Source of the DNA: Actinomycetota bacterium
Lineage (GTDB): Bacteria > Actinomycetota > Actinomycetes > Mycobacteriales > HKI-0501
DNA length: 64,000 bases
Direction of reading: 5' to 3'
NCBI GenBank assembly: GCA_030840805.1
Contig: JAVEDU010000013.1
Location: 1-64,000, forward strand
In this document: in pieces, positions 24,981 through 33,376 of the stretch
How the letters are laid out: every line of letters starts with the position of its first letter
Position numbering within the stretch: the first letter of the stretch is position 1
The notes under the pieces: model-generated
Database searches by the model: none
What the model was told of the DNA's origin: nothing
What the model saw: only the letters and a program-made list of their open reading frames with translations
Position numbers and translations under genes: made by a program

Positions 24981-25190
24981 CGCCTACCGAGTTAGCTGAC
25001 GGGTTCGGGCGGGAAGCTCGCCCTACCGCGAGGTACCGCGGATTCACCCCGGGAACACCGGGTCCCCGGCCCACCGGAAGGAGTCCTCCCGGCGGTTCGG
25101 CGGTGGCTCCCGACGCCGTCCTGGTGGGCGGCGAAGGACCGGGGGCCGCGGTCAGGCTAGGGCTCCCGAGACCCCGGATTCAAGATCCGC
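24981..25190 (-). ncRNA. ydaO-yuaA type c-di-AMP riboswitch
   Basis: In the minus-strand leader of the NlpC/P60 gene, GGGGTGAATCC (25050-25040) is followed by TAGGG and then a 40-base block containing GCCCGAACCCGTCAGCTAAC and GGTAGGCG (25025-24981). This matches the conserved core of the ydaO riboswitch, which senses cyclic di-AMP and commonly controls actinobacterial cell-wall hydrolases. The 5' limit (about 25190) is a guess. The stretch 25191-25431, between the riboswitch and the next gene, shows no gene or clear motif to me. Confidence 0.85.
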
Positions 25191-25431
25191 TCGAGGGGAA
25201 GTTGCCCGAGTCAATTGCAAATCAGCCATTCGGCGGCACGGCGGTGACGCGCCGCAGTCCACCCTCTGCTCAGCGTCACTTTCGCCATGGACTGGCCCCA
25301 CCGGCGCGGACCCGGCCGTCCGGTGTGGCCCTCGGGCGGAGGCGCGCGTCGAACGCTCCTCGGCGCACCGATTCGCCGCCGGCACGGCGGTGTCCGCGAC
25401 GAGGAGGCGGGCAGCCAGGCCCGCGGCGGGG

Positions 25432-25647
25432 TCAGCCGGCCCGTCGGGTGCCCTCGTCACCCAGCGCAGGCAGGCCGGGCACCAGCCGGAGCCGCGGCAC
25501 CAGCCCGGCGTCGGCGAGGTTGAGCAGGGCCTGCTGCTCGGTGTCGTCGAGCTCCACGCCGGTGGGTGGCGCACCGAGCAGCACGCTCATCACGCAGTCG
25601 CCACAGGCCGGTCCCCGGACCGCACAGGTGTCACAGTCGATCAGCAC
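25432..25647 (-). CDS. Small cysteine-rich hypothetical protein (71 aa)
   Basis: Starts at GTG 25647 with GAGGAGGG nine bases upstream. The N-terminus has three cysteines in a metal-site-like arrangement (IDCDTCAVRGPACGDCVMS), followed by an acidic helical part and a basic tail. Short proteins with this DCDTC...ACGDC pattern occur widely in actinomycetes next to NlpC/P60 genes; function is unknown. It ends 240 bp before the riboswitch and probably has its own terminator. Confidence 0.7.
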   Translation of the reverse strand: MLIDCDTCAVRGPACGDCVMSVLLGAPPTGVELDDTEQQALLNLADAGLVPRLRLVPGLPALGDEGTRRAG

Positions 25648-25765
25648 GTGAGCTGCCCTCCTCGCCTCGCTCGGTCAGGGGTGCCCTGACGGTCGCGCCG
25701 AACCCGTGTCCGGCGTCACCACGGAAGCTAGGAGGGGGGTACGACAGAACTCCGGGACGCGGGTG

Positions 25766-27430
25766 TCAGGACCGGCCGAGACGGCGCACGAGGGCGACCG
25801 ACGCGAGGGCGTACGCACCCGAGCGGCGCACCGCGTCGGCGACCTCCCGGTCGGTCGACACCACGACCACCGGACGGCCGGCGGGCTCGGCCCGGACGAG
25901 CCGGCGGATCACCTCGTCCGCGATCTCCCCGGGCCGGCTGAACAGCACCCGGACGCCACGCGGGGACGGGGGCGCCGCCGGGAGCCGCTCCGCCCCGTCG
26001 AACACCACGGTGACCTCCGCGCCCGTCTGGGCCGCGAGCACCGCCACCCCGGCGATCAGACGGGCGCGCTGCTGCTCCAGCGAGAGGTCGCCGTAGCCGG
26101 TCTTGGTGACGTTGTACCCGTCCACGACGAGGTGGACCCGCGGCAGCGCGAGCAACTGGTCGAGCCGGGCCGGGTCGTCCGGACCGAGCGCGCGGACCGG
26201 CGTCCCGGCACCCGGCCCGACGCCGGTCTCGGCCTCGACGAGGTCGGCGGGCAGCACCGCGGGCGGGGTGAGGGCCAGCTCGCGTCGCAACCCCAGGGCG
26301 GCCTGGCCGATCGTCTCCACGAGCAGCCAGAGCCGCGCGTCCTCGGCCGACCGGCCCTCTCGGACCGACTGGCGGGCAGCGGCGATCGCGTCCTCCGCGG
26401 TGGCGAGCCGGGACCGCAGCCGCCGGTTCTCGGCCTCGGTCGCGGCGCCGGTGGCGGCGGCCCGGCCGCGCTCGGTGGCGAGCGTCTCGGCGGCCCGGCG
26501 GGCCTCGGCCTCGGCCGCCCGCAGGTCGCGGGTGAGGTCCCGGACCCGGCCGCGGACCCGGTCCAGCTCCTCGCGCAGCGTGGCCGCCTCGGCGCGGGCG
26601 CGATCGACGTCGGTGCGGGACTGGGTGCGGAGCCGGTCCAGCTGGGCGATGAGCCGGGCGACCTCGGCGTCGCGGGCCGCGAGCGCGGTGCGGACGGTCT
26701 CGTCGTGGGTCCGGTCCCCGGCGGCCGCCACGAGGTCCACCCAGCCCGGCGGCCGGAGCAGGTAGGCCAGCGCCGCCACCTCGACAGGGTCCGCGGCGGC
26801 GGGCGGCCGGCCCGCCGCGAGTGCCTCGCCCACCGGGCCGGCGGCCTTCGCGGTCCGGTCGGCGACCCGCTGCCGGAACGCCGGGTCGGCCAGGGCCGCC
26901 GCGATCGCGGTGCCACCGTGCCGGGCGCGACGCGCCGGGGTGAACCGGGCGACCGCACGCAGCGACGCCGGGACCTCGTCCGCGCCGAGGGCCCCGAGCG
27001 CGTCGGCGGCGAGCAGGACCACCCGGCGGCGGACCGGCTCGGGCAGCACGGCGGGCTCGACCTCGGCAGCGTCACCGGCGAGGCGGTCCGCCACGGCCGG
27101 GCCGACCTCGGCGTCGTCGGACTCGGCGGCGGACCGCTCGGCGCTGCCCGGCCCGACAGGAGCCCGCCCGGCGTCCTCCGGCGCGGCGTCCTCCCGCGCG
27201 GCGTCGTCCCGCCCGGCGTCGTCCCGCCCGGCGTCCTCCGGCGCGGCGTCGTCCCGCCCGGCGTCCTCCGGCGCGGCGTCGTCCCGCCCGGCGTCGTCCC
27301 GCCCGGCGTCGTCCCGCCCGGCGTCGTCCCGCCCGGCGTCGTCCGGATCGCCGTGGCCCGCCCGGAAATTCTCTACCTGAAGTTCAGGGTCAGACTGCGA
27401 CTCGAAATCCGGCTCACGCTCGGGGATCAC
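25766..27430 (-). CDS. NYN (YacP-like) domain ribonuclease-type protein with coiled coil
   Basis: About 554 residues. An acidic pentapeptide-repeat N-terminus (residues about 28-85) is followed by an alpha-helical domain, a long coiled coil (about 300-380, rich in RAEAATLREELDRVRGRV-like heptads) and a C-terminal NYN domain with VVDGYNVTKTGYG, TVVFDGAE and VVVSTDREVAD, the PIN-like acidic residues. YacP/Rae1 relatives are ribosome-associated endoribonucleases. GTG 27430 (start VIPEREPDFES) is chosen over an upstream Arg-rich extension to 27616. Neighbours give no direct clue. Confidence 0.8.
   Translation of the reverse strand: MIPEREPDFESQSDPELQVENFRAGHGDPDDAGRDDAGRDDAGRDDAGRDDAAPEDAGRDDAAPEDAGRDDAGRDDAAREDAAPEDAGRAPVGPGSAERSAAESDDAEVGPAVADRLAGDAAEVEPAVLPEPVRRRVVLLAADALGALGADEVPASLRAVARFTPARRARHGGTAIAAALADPAFRQRVADRTAKAAGPVGEALAAGRPPAAADPVEVAALAYLLRPPGWVDLVAAAGDRTHDETVRTALAARDAEVARLIAQLDRLRTQSRTDVDRARAEAATLREELDRVRGRVRDLTRDLRAAEAEARRAAETLATERGRAAATGAATEAENRRLRSRLATAEDAIAAARQSVREGRSAEDARLWLLVETIGQAALGLRRELALTPPAVLPADLVEAETGVGPGAGTPVRALGPDDPARLDQLLALPRVHLVVDGYNVTKTGYGDLSLEQQRARLIAGVAVLAAQTGAEVTVVFDGAERLPAAPPSPRGVRVLFSRPGEIADEVIRRLVRAEPAGRPVVVVSTDREVADAVRRSGAYALASVALVRRLGRS
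27170..27349 (-). repeat. 12-copy 15-bp tandem repeat in the NYN gene
   Basis: Twelve units of a 15-bp repeat in two main types (ggcgtcgtcccgccc, seven copies, and ggcgtcctccggcgc, three copies) sit near the 5' end of the NYN gene and encode DDAGR/EDAAP pentapeptides. The near-identity of copies suggests recent slippage or unequal crossing over; frame is always kept. Confidence 0.85.
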
Positions 27431-27503
27431 GGCAACCGGGCCCCACCGACCGGCGACGGGCGCCGGGGACCAGCGCCCCGCACCGCCCTGTCGCCGGCCG
27501 TGG

Positions 27504-27737
27504 TCACGACGCCGGGCGGGGTTCGAGCGAGACGGTGTCCGCACCGCGGCACCATCGGCAGCTGACCTGCTCGACGGTCTCGACGAGCACCTCGCGCTCC
27601 TCGACGGCGGGCTCACCCGCGAGATCGACGTGGACGTACTCGCGCGTGCGCAGGGTCCGGGTCACGTCGAAGCGCGTGAGGTTGCCGCACTGGGTGCAGC
27701 GCCACCGGGTCTGGGCCGTGGGCATCGGGGTCGGCAT
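27504..27737 (-). CDS. Small zinc-ribbon protein (77 aa)
   Basis: Two CxxC pairs (CTQC about residue 14 and CRWC about residue 60) separated by a basic/acidic beta-rich segment form a single zinc ribbon. ATG 27737 or ATG 27725. The protein is divergent from the exonuclease gene, 81 bp away, and ends 73 bp before the NYN gene start. Function unknown; small zinc ribbons of this type are often nucleic-acid binding. Confidence 0.65.
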   Translation of the reverse strand: MPTPMPTAQTRWRCTQCGNLTRFDVTRTLRTREYVHVDLAGEPAVEEREVLVETVEQVSCRWCRGADTVSLEPRPAS

Positions 27738-27806
27738 GAACCACAGTCTCGCATCCGTCCCGCCCGTCGTCCGGCGAGCCTCCGCGGTTCTGTCGTAGCC
27801 CCTGCC

Positions 27807-27812
27807 TACCTT
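27807..27812 (+). promoter_or_regulatory. Candidate -10 box of a leaderless promoter (nuclease gene)
   Basis: TACCTT lies six bases before ATG 27819, and no Shine-Dalgarno sequence lies between them. Confidence 0.4.
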
Positions 27813-27818
27813 CGGCTC

Positions 27819-29642
27819 ATGTCCCCCGCACCATCCCCCGGCCGGCCCGGTATCCCGGTCGCCCCGCGCGTCCCGGTCCAGCCGGCCCGGTACGTCCAAC
27901 CGAGCTTCGACTCACTCGGTGAGCCGCTGCGGGACGTCACGTTCGTCGTGGTCGACCTGGAGACCACCGGCGGTTCCCCGGCGGACAACGCGATCACCGA
28001 GATCGGCGCCGTGAAGGTGCGCGGCGGCGAGGTGCTGGGCGAGTTCCAGACGCTGGTGAACCCGGGCACCGGCATCCCGCCGTTCATCGCGGTCCTCACC
28101 GGCATCACCGACACGATGGTCGCGCCGGCGCCGAAGATCGACGAGGTGCTGCCGGCGTTCCTGGAGTTCGCCGAGGGCACCGTGCTGGTCGCCCACAACG
28201 CCCCGTTCGACCTCGGCTTCCTCAAGGCCGCCTGCGAGCGGCAGGGCCGCCCGTGGCCGGGCTTCCGCCGCGTCGACACCGCCGTGCTCGCCCGCCGCGT
28301 GCTCCACCGCGACGAGGCGCCGAACTGCAAGCTGGCGACGCTGTCCCGGCTCTTCCGGACGACCACCGAGCCGAACCACCGCGCCCTGGCCGACGCCCGC
28401 GCGACGGTCGACGTGCTGCACGGGCTGTTCGCCCGGCTCGGCAACCTGGGCGTGCAGACGCTGGACGAGCTGGACTCGTTCACCCGGCAGGTGTCCGAGG
28501 CGCAGCGGCGCAAGCGGCACCTCGCCGAGGGCCTGCCGTCCGCGCCCGGGGTGTACGTGTTCCGGGACGGCCGCGGGCGTACGCTGTACGTGGGCACCAG
28601 CAAGGACATCCGCACCCGGGTCCGGCAGTACTTCGTGTCCTCCGAGCAGCGCACCCGGATGGCCGAGATGATCGGCGTCGCCGAGCGGGTCGAGGCGCTC
28701 GAGTGCGCCCACGCCCTGGAGGCGGAGATCCGGGAGCTGCGGACGATCGCCGCGCTGGCGCCGCCGTACAACCGCCGGTCCAAATATCCGGAGAAGGTGC
28801 TCTGGCTCCGCCTCACCGACGAGGCGTACCCCCGGCTCTCGATCGTCCGCGGCCTGCACGGCGACGGGTCGGGCCACCTCGGGCCGTTCTCGTCCAGGCG
28901 GCAGGCCGAGACGGCGATGACCGCGATCCACGAGGCTCTCCCGCTGCGCCAGTGCACCCAGCGGCTGTCGCTGCGCACGCCCTCCTCGGCCTGCGTCCTG
29001 TTCGAGATGGGCCGGTGCGGGGCACCGTGCGAGCACCGGGAGACGCCCGAGACGTACCGCCTGCACGCCGACGCCTTCCGGCAGGCGGTGGACGGGGACC
29101 CCGGCGTGATCGTGGACCGGCTCCTCGCGCGCCTCGGCACGCTCTCGACCGAGGAGCGGTACGAGGAGGCCGCCGCGCAGCGCGACCGGCTCGTGGCGTT
29201 CCTCCGCGCGGTCGTGCGGATGCAGCGGCTGCGGTCGCTCACCCGGGTCGGCGAGCTGGTGGCCGCCCGCGCGGACGGCCGCGGCGGCTGGGAGCTCGTG
29301 GTCGTGCGGTACGGCCGGCTGGTCTCCGCGGGCGTGTCGCCGCCCGGTGCGCACCCGCGGCCGTACCTCGACGCGCTGCTCGCCACCGCGGAGACCGTCG
29401 AGCCCGGTCCCGGTCCGGTGCCCTGCGCGACCGCGGAGGAGACCGAGAAGGTGCTGGCCTGGCTGGACCGGCCGGAGAGCCGGCTCGTGGAGCTCGACGG
29501 CGCCTGGGTGTGCCCGGCGGGCGGTGCGGAGCGGTGGCGCTCGCTGCTGGACCGGGTGGACGCGTCCCGGGACGCGGCGGACCCCTTCGCGGACCGGCGG
29601 ACGCTCCGGCCGGTGGCGCAGCCGGCCCGCGCCACGGCCTGA
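27819..29642 (+). CDS. DEDD exonuclease fused to UvrC/Cho-like GIY-YIG nuclease
   Basis: 607 residues. An N-terminal DnaQ-like exonuclease (about 40-205) has DLETTG, NAPFDLGFL and HRALADARAT, giving the DEDDh acidic/His set. It is followed by a GIY-YIG domain (about 245-330: GVYVFRDGRGRTLYVGTSKD, catalytic Arg in TRVRQYF) and a Cys-containing UvrC-like region (CTQRL, CVLFEMGRCGAPC). It resembles mycobacterial Rv2191-type proteins, a UvrC-related repair nuclease fused to a proofreading fold. ATG 27819 shows a leaderless promoter; nothing in the neighbours links it to a repair operon. Confidence 0.88.
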   Translation: MSPAPSPGRPGIPVAPRVPVQPARYVQPSFDSLGEPLRDVTFVVVDLETTGGSPADNAITEIGAVKVRGGEVLGEFQTLVNPGTGIPPFIAVLTGITDTMVAPAPKIDEVLPAFLEFAEGTVLVAHNAPFDLGFLKAACERQGRPWPGFRRVDTAVLARRVLHRDEAPNCKLATLSRLFRTTTEPNHRALADARATVDVLHGLFARLGNLGVQTLDELDSFTRQVSEAQRRKRHLAEGLPSAPGVYVFRDGRGRTLYVGTSKDIRTRVRQYFVSSEQRTRMAEMIGVAERVEALECAHALEAEIRELRTIAALAPPYNRRSKYPEKVLWLRLTDEAYPRLSIVRGLHGDGSGHLGPFSSRRQAETAMTAIHEALPLRQCTQRLSLRTPSSACVLFEMGRCGAPCEHRETPETYRLHADAFRQAVDGDPGVIVDRLLARLGTLSTEERYEEAAAQRDRLVAFLRAVVRMQRLRSLTRVGELVAARADGRGGWELVVVRYGRLVSAGVSPPGAHPRPYLDALLATAETVEPGPGPVPCATAEETEKVLAWLDRPESRLVELDGAWVCPAGGAERWRSLLDRVDASRDAADPFADRRTLRPVAQPARATA

Positions 29643-29678
29643 TCACGACGGCCCGCCGCGGCCCCGGCCACCGCCGAC

Positions 29679-29684
29679 TAGCGT
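29679..29684 (+). promoter_or_regulatory. Candidate -10 box of a leaderless promoter (Nudix gene)
   Basis: TAGCGT lies six bases before ATG 29691, with no ribosome binding site in the gap. Confidence 0.4.
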
Positions 29685-29690
29685 GTCGGC

Positions 29691-30206
29691 ATGGTCCGCA
29701 CCCCCCCGAGCCTGTGGCGGCGGAGCGTCCACGAGACGTTCCTGCTGCTACCCCGCGCCCTCCGAAGGCGCGTGGTCCGCGCCGTCACGCCCAACTACAC
29801 GGTCGGCGCGGTCGTGCTGCTCCGAAGTCCCGATGGAGCCCTGCTGCTGCTCCGCCAGCGGCCGTGGAAGGGCTGGTCCCTCCCCGGCGGCCTGCTGGAC
29901 CGCCTGGAGGAACCGGCCGACGGCGCCCGCCGCGAGGTCGCCGAGGAGATCGGCCTCCACCTCGGTCCCGACGAGCTCCTCCCGGCCGTCCCGAACGCGG
30001 TCGTCTACCCCCGCGCGCAGCAGGTCGACTGCGTGTTCACCGCGACGGTGGACCCCGCGACGCGGGAGCTGCACCTCGACCCCGTCGAGGTGCAGGACGC
30101 CCGATGGTTCCCCGCCGACGAGCTCCCCCCGCTCACCTGGCCGACCGCCCGGCTGCTGGCCGGCTACGGTCTGGGACCGCGCGCCGCCGACCAGACCGCC
30201 CGGTGA
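29691..30206 (+). CDS. Nudix hydrolase
   Basis: 171 residues with an intact Nudix box: GGLLDRLEEPADGARREVAEEIGL region (G-X5-E-X7-REUXEEXGU, acidic residues in REVAEEIG). It probably hydrolyses a nucleoside diphosphate-X compound; the preceding WSLPGGL fits the family. Substrate unknown. A TAGCGT box six bases upstream suggests a leaderless start. Its stop overlaps the next gene's GTG by four bases, so both are one unit. Confidence 0.88.
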   Translation: MVRTPPSLWRRSVHETFLLLPRALRRRVVRAVTPNYTVGAVVLLRSPDGALLLLRQRPWKGWSLPGGLLDRLEEPADGARREVAEEIGLHLGPDELLPAVPNAVVYPRAQQVDCVFTATVDPATRELHLDPVEVQDARWFPADELPPLTWPTARLLAGYGLGPRAADQTAR

Positions 30207-30955
30207 CCCTCGCCGGCATCGTGCTGGCCGCGGGCGAGGGCCGGCGACTGCGCCCCCTCACCGACCTGCGCCCCAAGCCGCTGTGCCCGGTCGGGGCGGG
30301 TACGCCGCTGGACGACGCGCTGGCCCGGCTCGCCGCGGCCGGGCTCGCCGGGCCCGACCTGGTCGCCGTCAACGCCCACCACCTCGCCAACCAGATCGTG
30401 GCGGCCACCGCGGGCCGCGCCCACGTCTCGGTCGAGCGGCCCGAGGCGCTCGGGACGGCCGGTGCGATCGGGGCGCTGGCGGGATGGCTGGACGGGCGGG
30501 CGGCGGTGATCGCGAACGGGGACGCCTACCTGGCCGGCGAGGATCCGCTCGGGCGGCTCCTCGACGGCTGGTCGGGCGACCGCCCGCGGCTGCTCACCGT
30601 TCGCGACCCGGCGCGCGGCGACTTCGGGGACCTGCGGTTCGCCGGGATCTCGCTGCTGCCGGCCGCGATCGCGGCGCGGCTGGAGGCCGTGCCCACCGGC
30701 CTCTACGAGGTGGTGTGGCGGGACACGCAGGTGGAGCTCGTCGAGTTCGACGGCACGTTCGTGGACTGCGGCACCCCGCGCGAGTACCTGGCCGCGAACC
30801 TGCACGCGTCCGGCGGGGCCAGCGTGGTGGGCCGGGACGCGGTGGTCGAGGGCACCCTTACCCGCAGCGTGGTGTGGCCCGGCGGCCGGGTCGGCCCGGA
30901 CGAACACCTGGTCGATGCCGTCCGGACCGACACGGGGCTCACCGTCCCGGCGTGA
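30203..30955 (+). CDS. Sugar-phosphate nucleotidyltransferase
   Basis: 250 residues with the NTP_transferase signature LAAGEGRRLRPLT at the N-terminus, a Lys in KPLCPVGAG, an acidic metal pair in IANGDAYL, and a C-terminal DCGTPREYLAANL. It would form an NDP-sugar from a sugar-1-phosphate; the group includes mannose-1-phosphate guanylyltransferases and the MurU-like enzymes. The exact sugar cannot be read. GTG 30203 overlaps the Nudix stop (GTGA). It converges on helD, which ends four bases away. Confidence 0.85.
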   Translation: MTLAGIVLAAGEGRRLRPLTDLRPKPLCPVGAGTPLDDALARLAAAGLAGPDLVAVNAHHLANQIVAATAGRAHVSVERPEALGTAGAIGALAGWLDGRAAVIANGDAYLAGEDPLGRLLDGWSGDRPRLLTVRDPARGDFGDLRFAGISLLPAAIAARLEAVPTGLYEVVWRDTQVELVEFDGTFVDCGTPREYLAANLHASGGASVVGRDAVVEGTLTRSVVWPGGRVGPDEHLVDAVRTDTGLTVPA

Positions 30956-30958
30956 GGT

Positions 30959-33280
30959 TCAGGTGCGGGGCGCCAGCGCGCCGAGCGTCACCGGCAGGTC
31001 CCCCGGGTACAGCACCCCGAGCCGCTGGGTCGACCGGGTCAGCGCCACGTACAGGTCGCTGTGCCCGCGCGGCGACTCGGCCACGATCCGGGCCGGGTCG
31101 ACGACGAGCACCGCATCGAACTCCAGCCCCTTCGCCTGCCGCGCGGTGAGCACGACGACCGGGCTCTCCAGGTCCGCGTCCGCGCCGATCGCGGCGGGCA
31201 CCGCGGCGGTGACCTCGGCGCCCAGCTCCTCCAGCCGGCCGGCCGGGACGATCACCCCGAAGCGCCCGTCCCCCAGCTCCGCCACGCCCGCTCGCACCAG
31301 CTCGGCCAGCCGACCGGGCTCCTCGGTGACGGCCCACGGCTCGACCCCCGCGGAACGGACCGACCGCGGCGCCGCCAGCTCCGGGTCCACCGCGGCGAGC
31401 ACGTCCCGGGCGACGGCCATGATCTCCGCGGGGGTGCGGTAGCTGACCGTCAGCTCCTCCGCCCGCCACCGGCTCCCGACGTGCGGCGCGAGGACGTCCG
31501 CCCACGAGGAGGCACCCTCCGCGGCGCCCGTCTGGGCCACGTCGCCGACCAGCGTCATCGACCGGGCCGGACAGCGCCGCATCAGCAGCCGCCAGGCCAT
31601 CGAGGACAGCTCCTGCGCCTCGTCCACGATGACGTGGCCGAACGTCCAGGTCCGGTCCGCCGCGGCCCGCTCGGCCGCGGTCCGGTACTCGGCGTCCTCG
31701 TTCCGTCCGGCGAGCTGGTCGGCGTCGATCAGGTCGGCGACCGACAGGGCCTCGAGGTCGATGTCCTTCTCGTCCTCGCTGTCGATCGAGCGGGACCCCG
31801 CGGCGATCTCCAGCACGCCCTCGGCGTAGTCGAGTTGCTCCAGCCTCTCCTGCTCCGCGGCGGCCGCGGCCGCGCGCTCGTCCTCGCCGAGCAGCTCGGC
31901 CAGCTCGTCCAGCAGCGGTACGTCGGCCGCCGCCCAACCGGCGTCCGCGTCGCGGAGCAGGGCCGCCCGCTCGGTGGCGGTGAGCGACGGCGCCGCCGAG
32001 GCGATCCGTTCCTCGGACGCCCACAGGTCGGCGAGCAGCTCCGCCGGGGTGAGCAGCGGCCACAGCAGGTCGAGGGCACCCTGGACCGCGGAGTCCCCGG
32101 CGAGCTCGTCGCGGATGTCGAGGACGTCGGCCTCGTCGAGCAGGTTCGCGCCGCCGAGCGGGTCCGCGCCGATCCGCTCGGCGACCTGCCGCGCGAGGTC
32201 CGCCACGATCGCCCGCGCGAACATCGGGCGGGCGAGGTTGTGCGGCAGCGGAGAGCGGCGCGCCCAGGCGCGCGCGCGGGCCACCGTGTCGCGGTCCAGC
32301 AGCAGCGGCTCGCGGTCGACCACGACCTCCAGCCCGTCCTCCGGTACCCACTGCCGGTCCCCGACCGCCGCGGCGAGGATCCCGGTCATCGCGGCCCGGC
32401 CCTTGATCTCGGCGGCCTCGGCGGACTCCGCGGCGCGGGCGGTGATCCCTGGGTACAGGTCGGCGACCGTGGCCAGCAGCACGCCGGTCTCGGCCAGCGC
32501 GGGCAGCACCTCGGAGATGTACCGCAGGAACGTGGTGTTCGGGGCCACGACGAGCACGCCGCGGGTGGTGAGCCGGCGGCGGTGGGTGTACAGCAGGTAC
32601 GCGGCGCGGTGCAGCGCGACGGCCGTCTTGCCGGTGCCGGGGCCGCCCTGGACCACCAGGACGCCGTCGAGGTCGGACCGGATCACCCGGTCCTGCTCGG
32701 CCTGGATCGTCTCCACCACGTCGCGCATCCGGCCGGTCCGGCCGGCGTCCAGCGCGGCCAGCAGCACCGCCTCGCCGGTCAGGTCACCGTGGCCGGTGTC
32801 CCGGGCGGTGGCGAGGTCGAGTACCTCGTCGTCCAGCCGGACGACCCGCCGCAGGCTGGTCCGGATGTGCCGCCGCCGCACCACGCCCTCCGGCGAGGCG
32901 GCGGTCGCGAGGTAGAACGGCCGGGCCGCCGGTGCCCGCCAGTCGACCAGCAGCGACTCGTGGTCCCCGGCCTCGCCGAACAGGCCGACCCGGCCGACGT
33001 ACGCGCGGTCGCCGTCGTCGAGGTCGAGCCGGCCGAAGCACAGCCCGCTCTCCACCGCGCCGAGCTCGGTCACGCGCTCCCGGTACATCCGGATCGTGTG
33101 CTCCCGCTCGTACTGCGACTGCGGGGTGCCGCCGGTGTCGCGCAGCGCCGCGGTGAGCCGTGCGGACGCCAGGGCGCGGACCTCGTCGAGGCGGGCGTAC
33201 AGCATCGAGACGTGGACCTGCTCACGGGACAGTTCCCCAGCACGGTCGAGATCGGCGGCACATTCCGGGACGCTTGTCAC
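30959..33280 (-). CDS. helD: HelD-family RNA polymerase-recycling ATPase
   Basis: 773 residues of UvrD/Rep-like superfamily 1. Walker A is GGPGTGKTAVALHRAAYLL and Walker B lies in VIVDEAQELSSMAWRLLMRR. An N-terminal coiled-coil arm (SREQVHVSMLYARLDEVRAL) and C-terminal helicase domain (ARQAKGLEFDAVLVVDPARI; YVALTRSTQRLGVL) complete the class. HelD removes stalled RNA polymerase from DNA; a related actinobacterial protein, HelR, gives rifamycin tolerance. The GTG 33280 start has GGGGAG five bases upstream. No rifamycin-associated element that I can recognise is upstream. A hairpin with a T-run is 30 bases away on the other strand. Confidence 0.88.
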   Translation of the reverse strand: MTSVPECAADLDRAGELSREQVHVSMLYARLDEVRALASARLTAALRDTGGTPQSQYEREHTIRMYRERVTELGAVESGLCFGRLDLDDGDRAYVGRVGLFGEAGDHESLLVDWRAPAARPFYLATAASPEGVVRRRHIRTSLRRVVRLDDEVLDLATARDTGHGDLTGEAVLLAALDAGRTGRMRDVVETIQAEQDRVIRSDLDGVLVVQGGPGTGKTAVALHRAAYLLYTHRRRLTTRGVLVVAPNTTFLRYISEVLPALAETGVLLATVADLYPGITARAAESAEAAEIKGRAAMTGILAAAVGDRQWVPEDGLEVVVDREPLLLDRDTVARARAWARRSPLPHNLARPMFARAIVADLARQVAERIGADPLGGANLLDEADVLDIRDELAGDSAVQGALDLLWPLLTPAELLADLWASEERIASAAPSLTATERAALLRDADAGWAAADVPLLDELAELLGEDERAAAAAAEQERLEQLDYAEGVLEIAAGSRSIDSEDEKDIDLEALSVADLIDADQLAGRNEDAEYRTAAERAAADRTWTFGHVIVDEAQELSSMAWRLLMRRCPARSMTLVGDVAQTGAAEGASSWADVLAPHVGSRWRAEELTVSYRTPAEIMAVARDVLAAVDPELAAPRSVRSAGVEPWAVTEEPGRLAELVRAGVAELGDGRFGVIVPAGRLEELGAEVTAAVPAAIGADADLESPVVVLTARQAKGLEFDAVLVVDPARIVAESPRGHSDLYVALTRSTQRLGVLYPGDLPVTLGALAPRT

Positions 33281-33309
33281 GCCAACTCCCCAACGCTATA
33301 ATTCGTCAC

Positions 33310-33337
33310 GACGGCAGCCCTCGGCGCCGTCTTTTTT
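33310..33337 (+). terminator. Intrinsic-terminator-like hairpin, plus-strand orientation
   Basis: The stem GACGGC/GCCGTC (33310-33315 and 33326-33331), extended by an inner gcc/ggc pair, is followed directly by six Ts (33332-33337). In plus orientation no gene ends here: helD starts at 33280 and the GST gene ends at 33377, both leftward. On the minus strand the same hairpin lies after the GST gene, without a T-run, and near the -35 region of helD. Confidence 0.6.
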
Positions 33338-33376
33338 GTTGCACGAATTCCCGAATATAGCGCGGGTTCCGGCGGG

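Noticed and set aside
27170-27349. CRISPR-like array
   Set aside because: Repeats are 15 bp with no spacers, in frame within a coding region; no cas genes.
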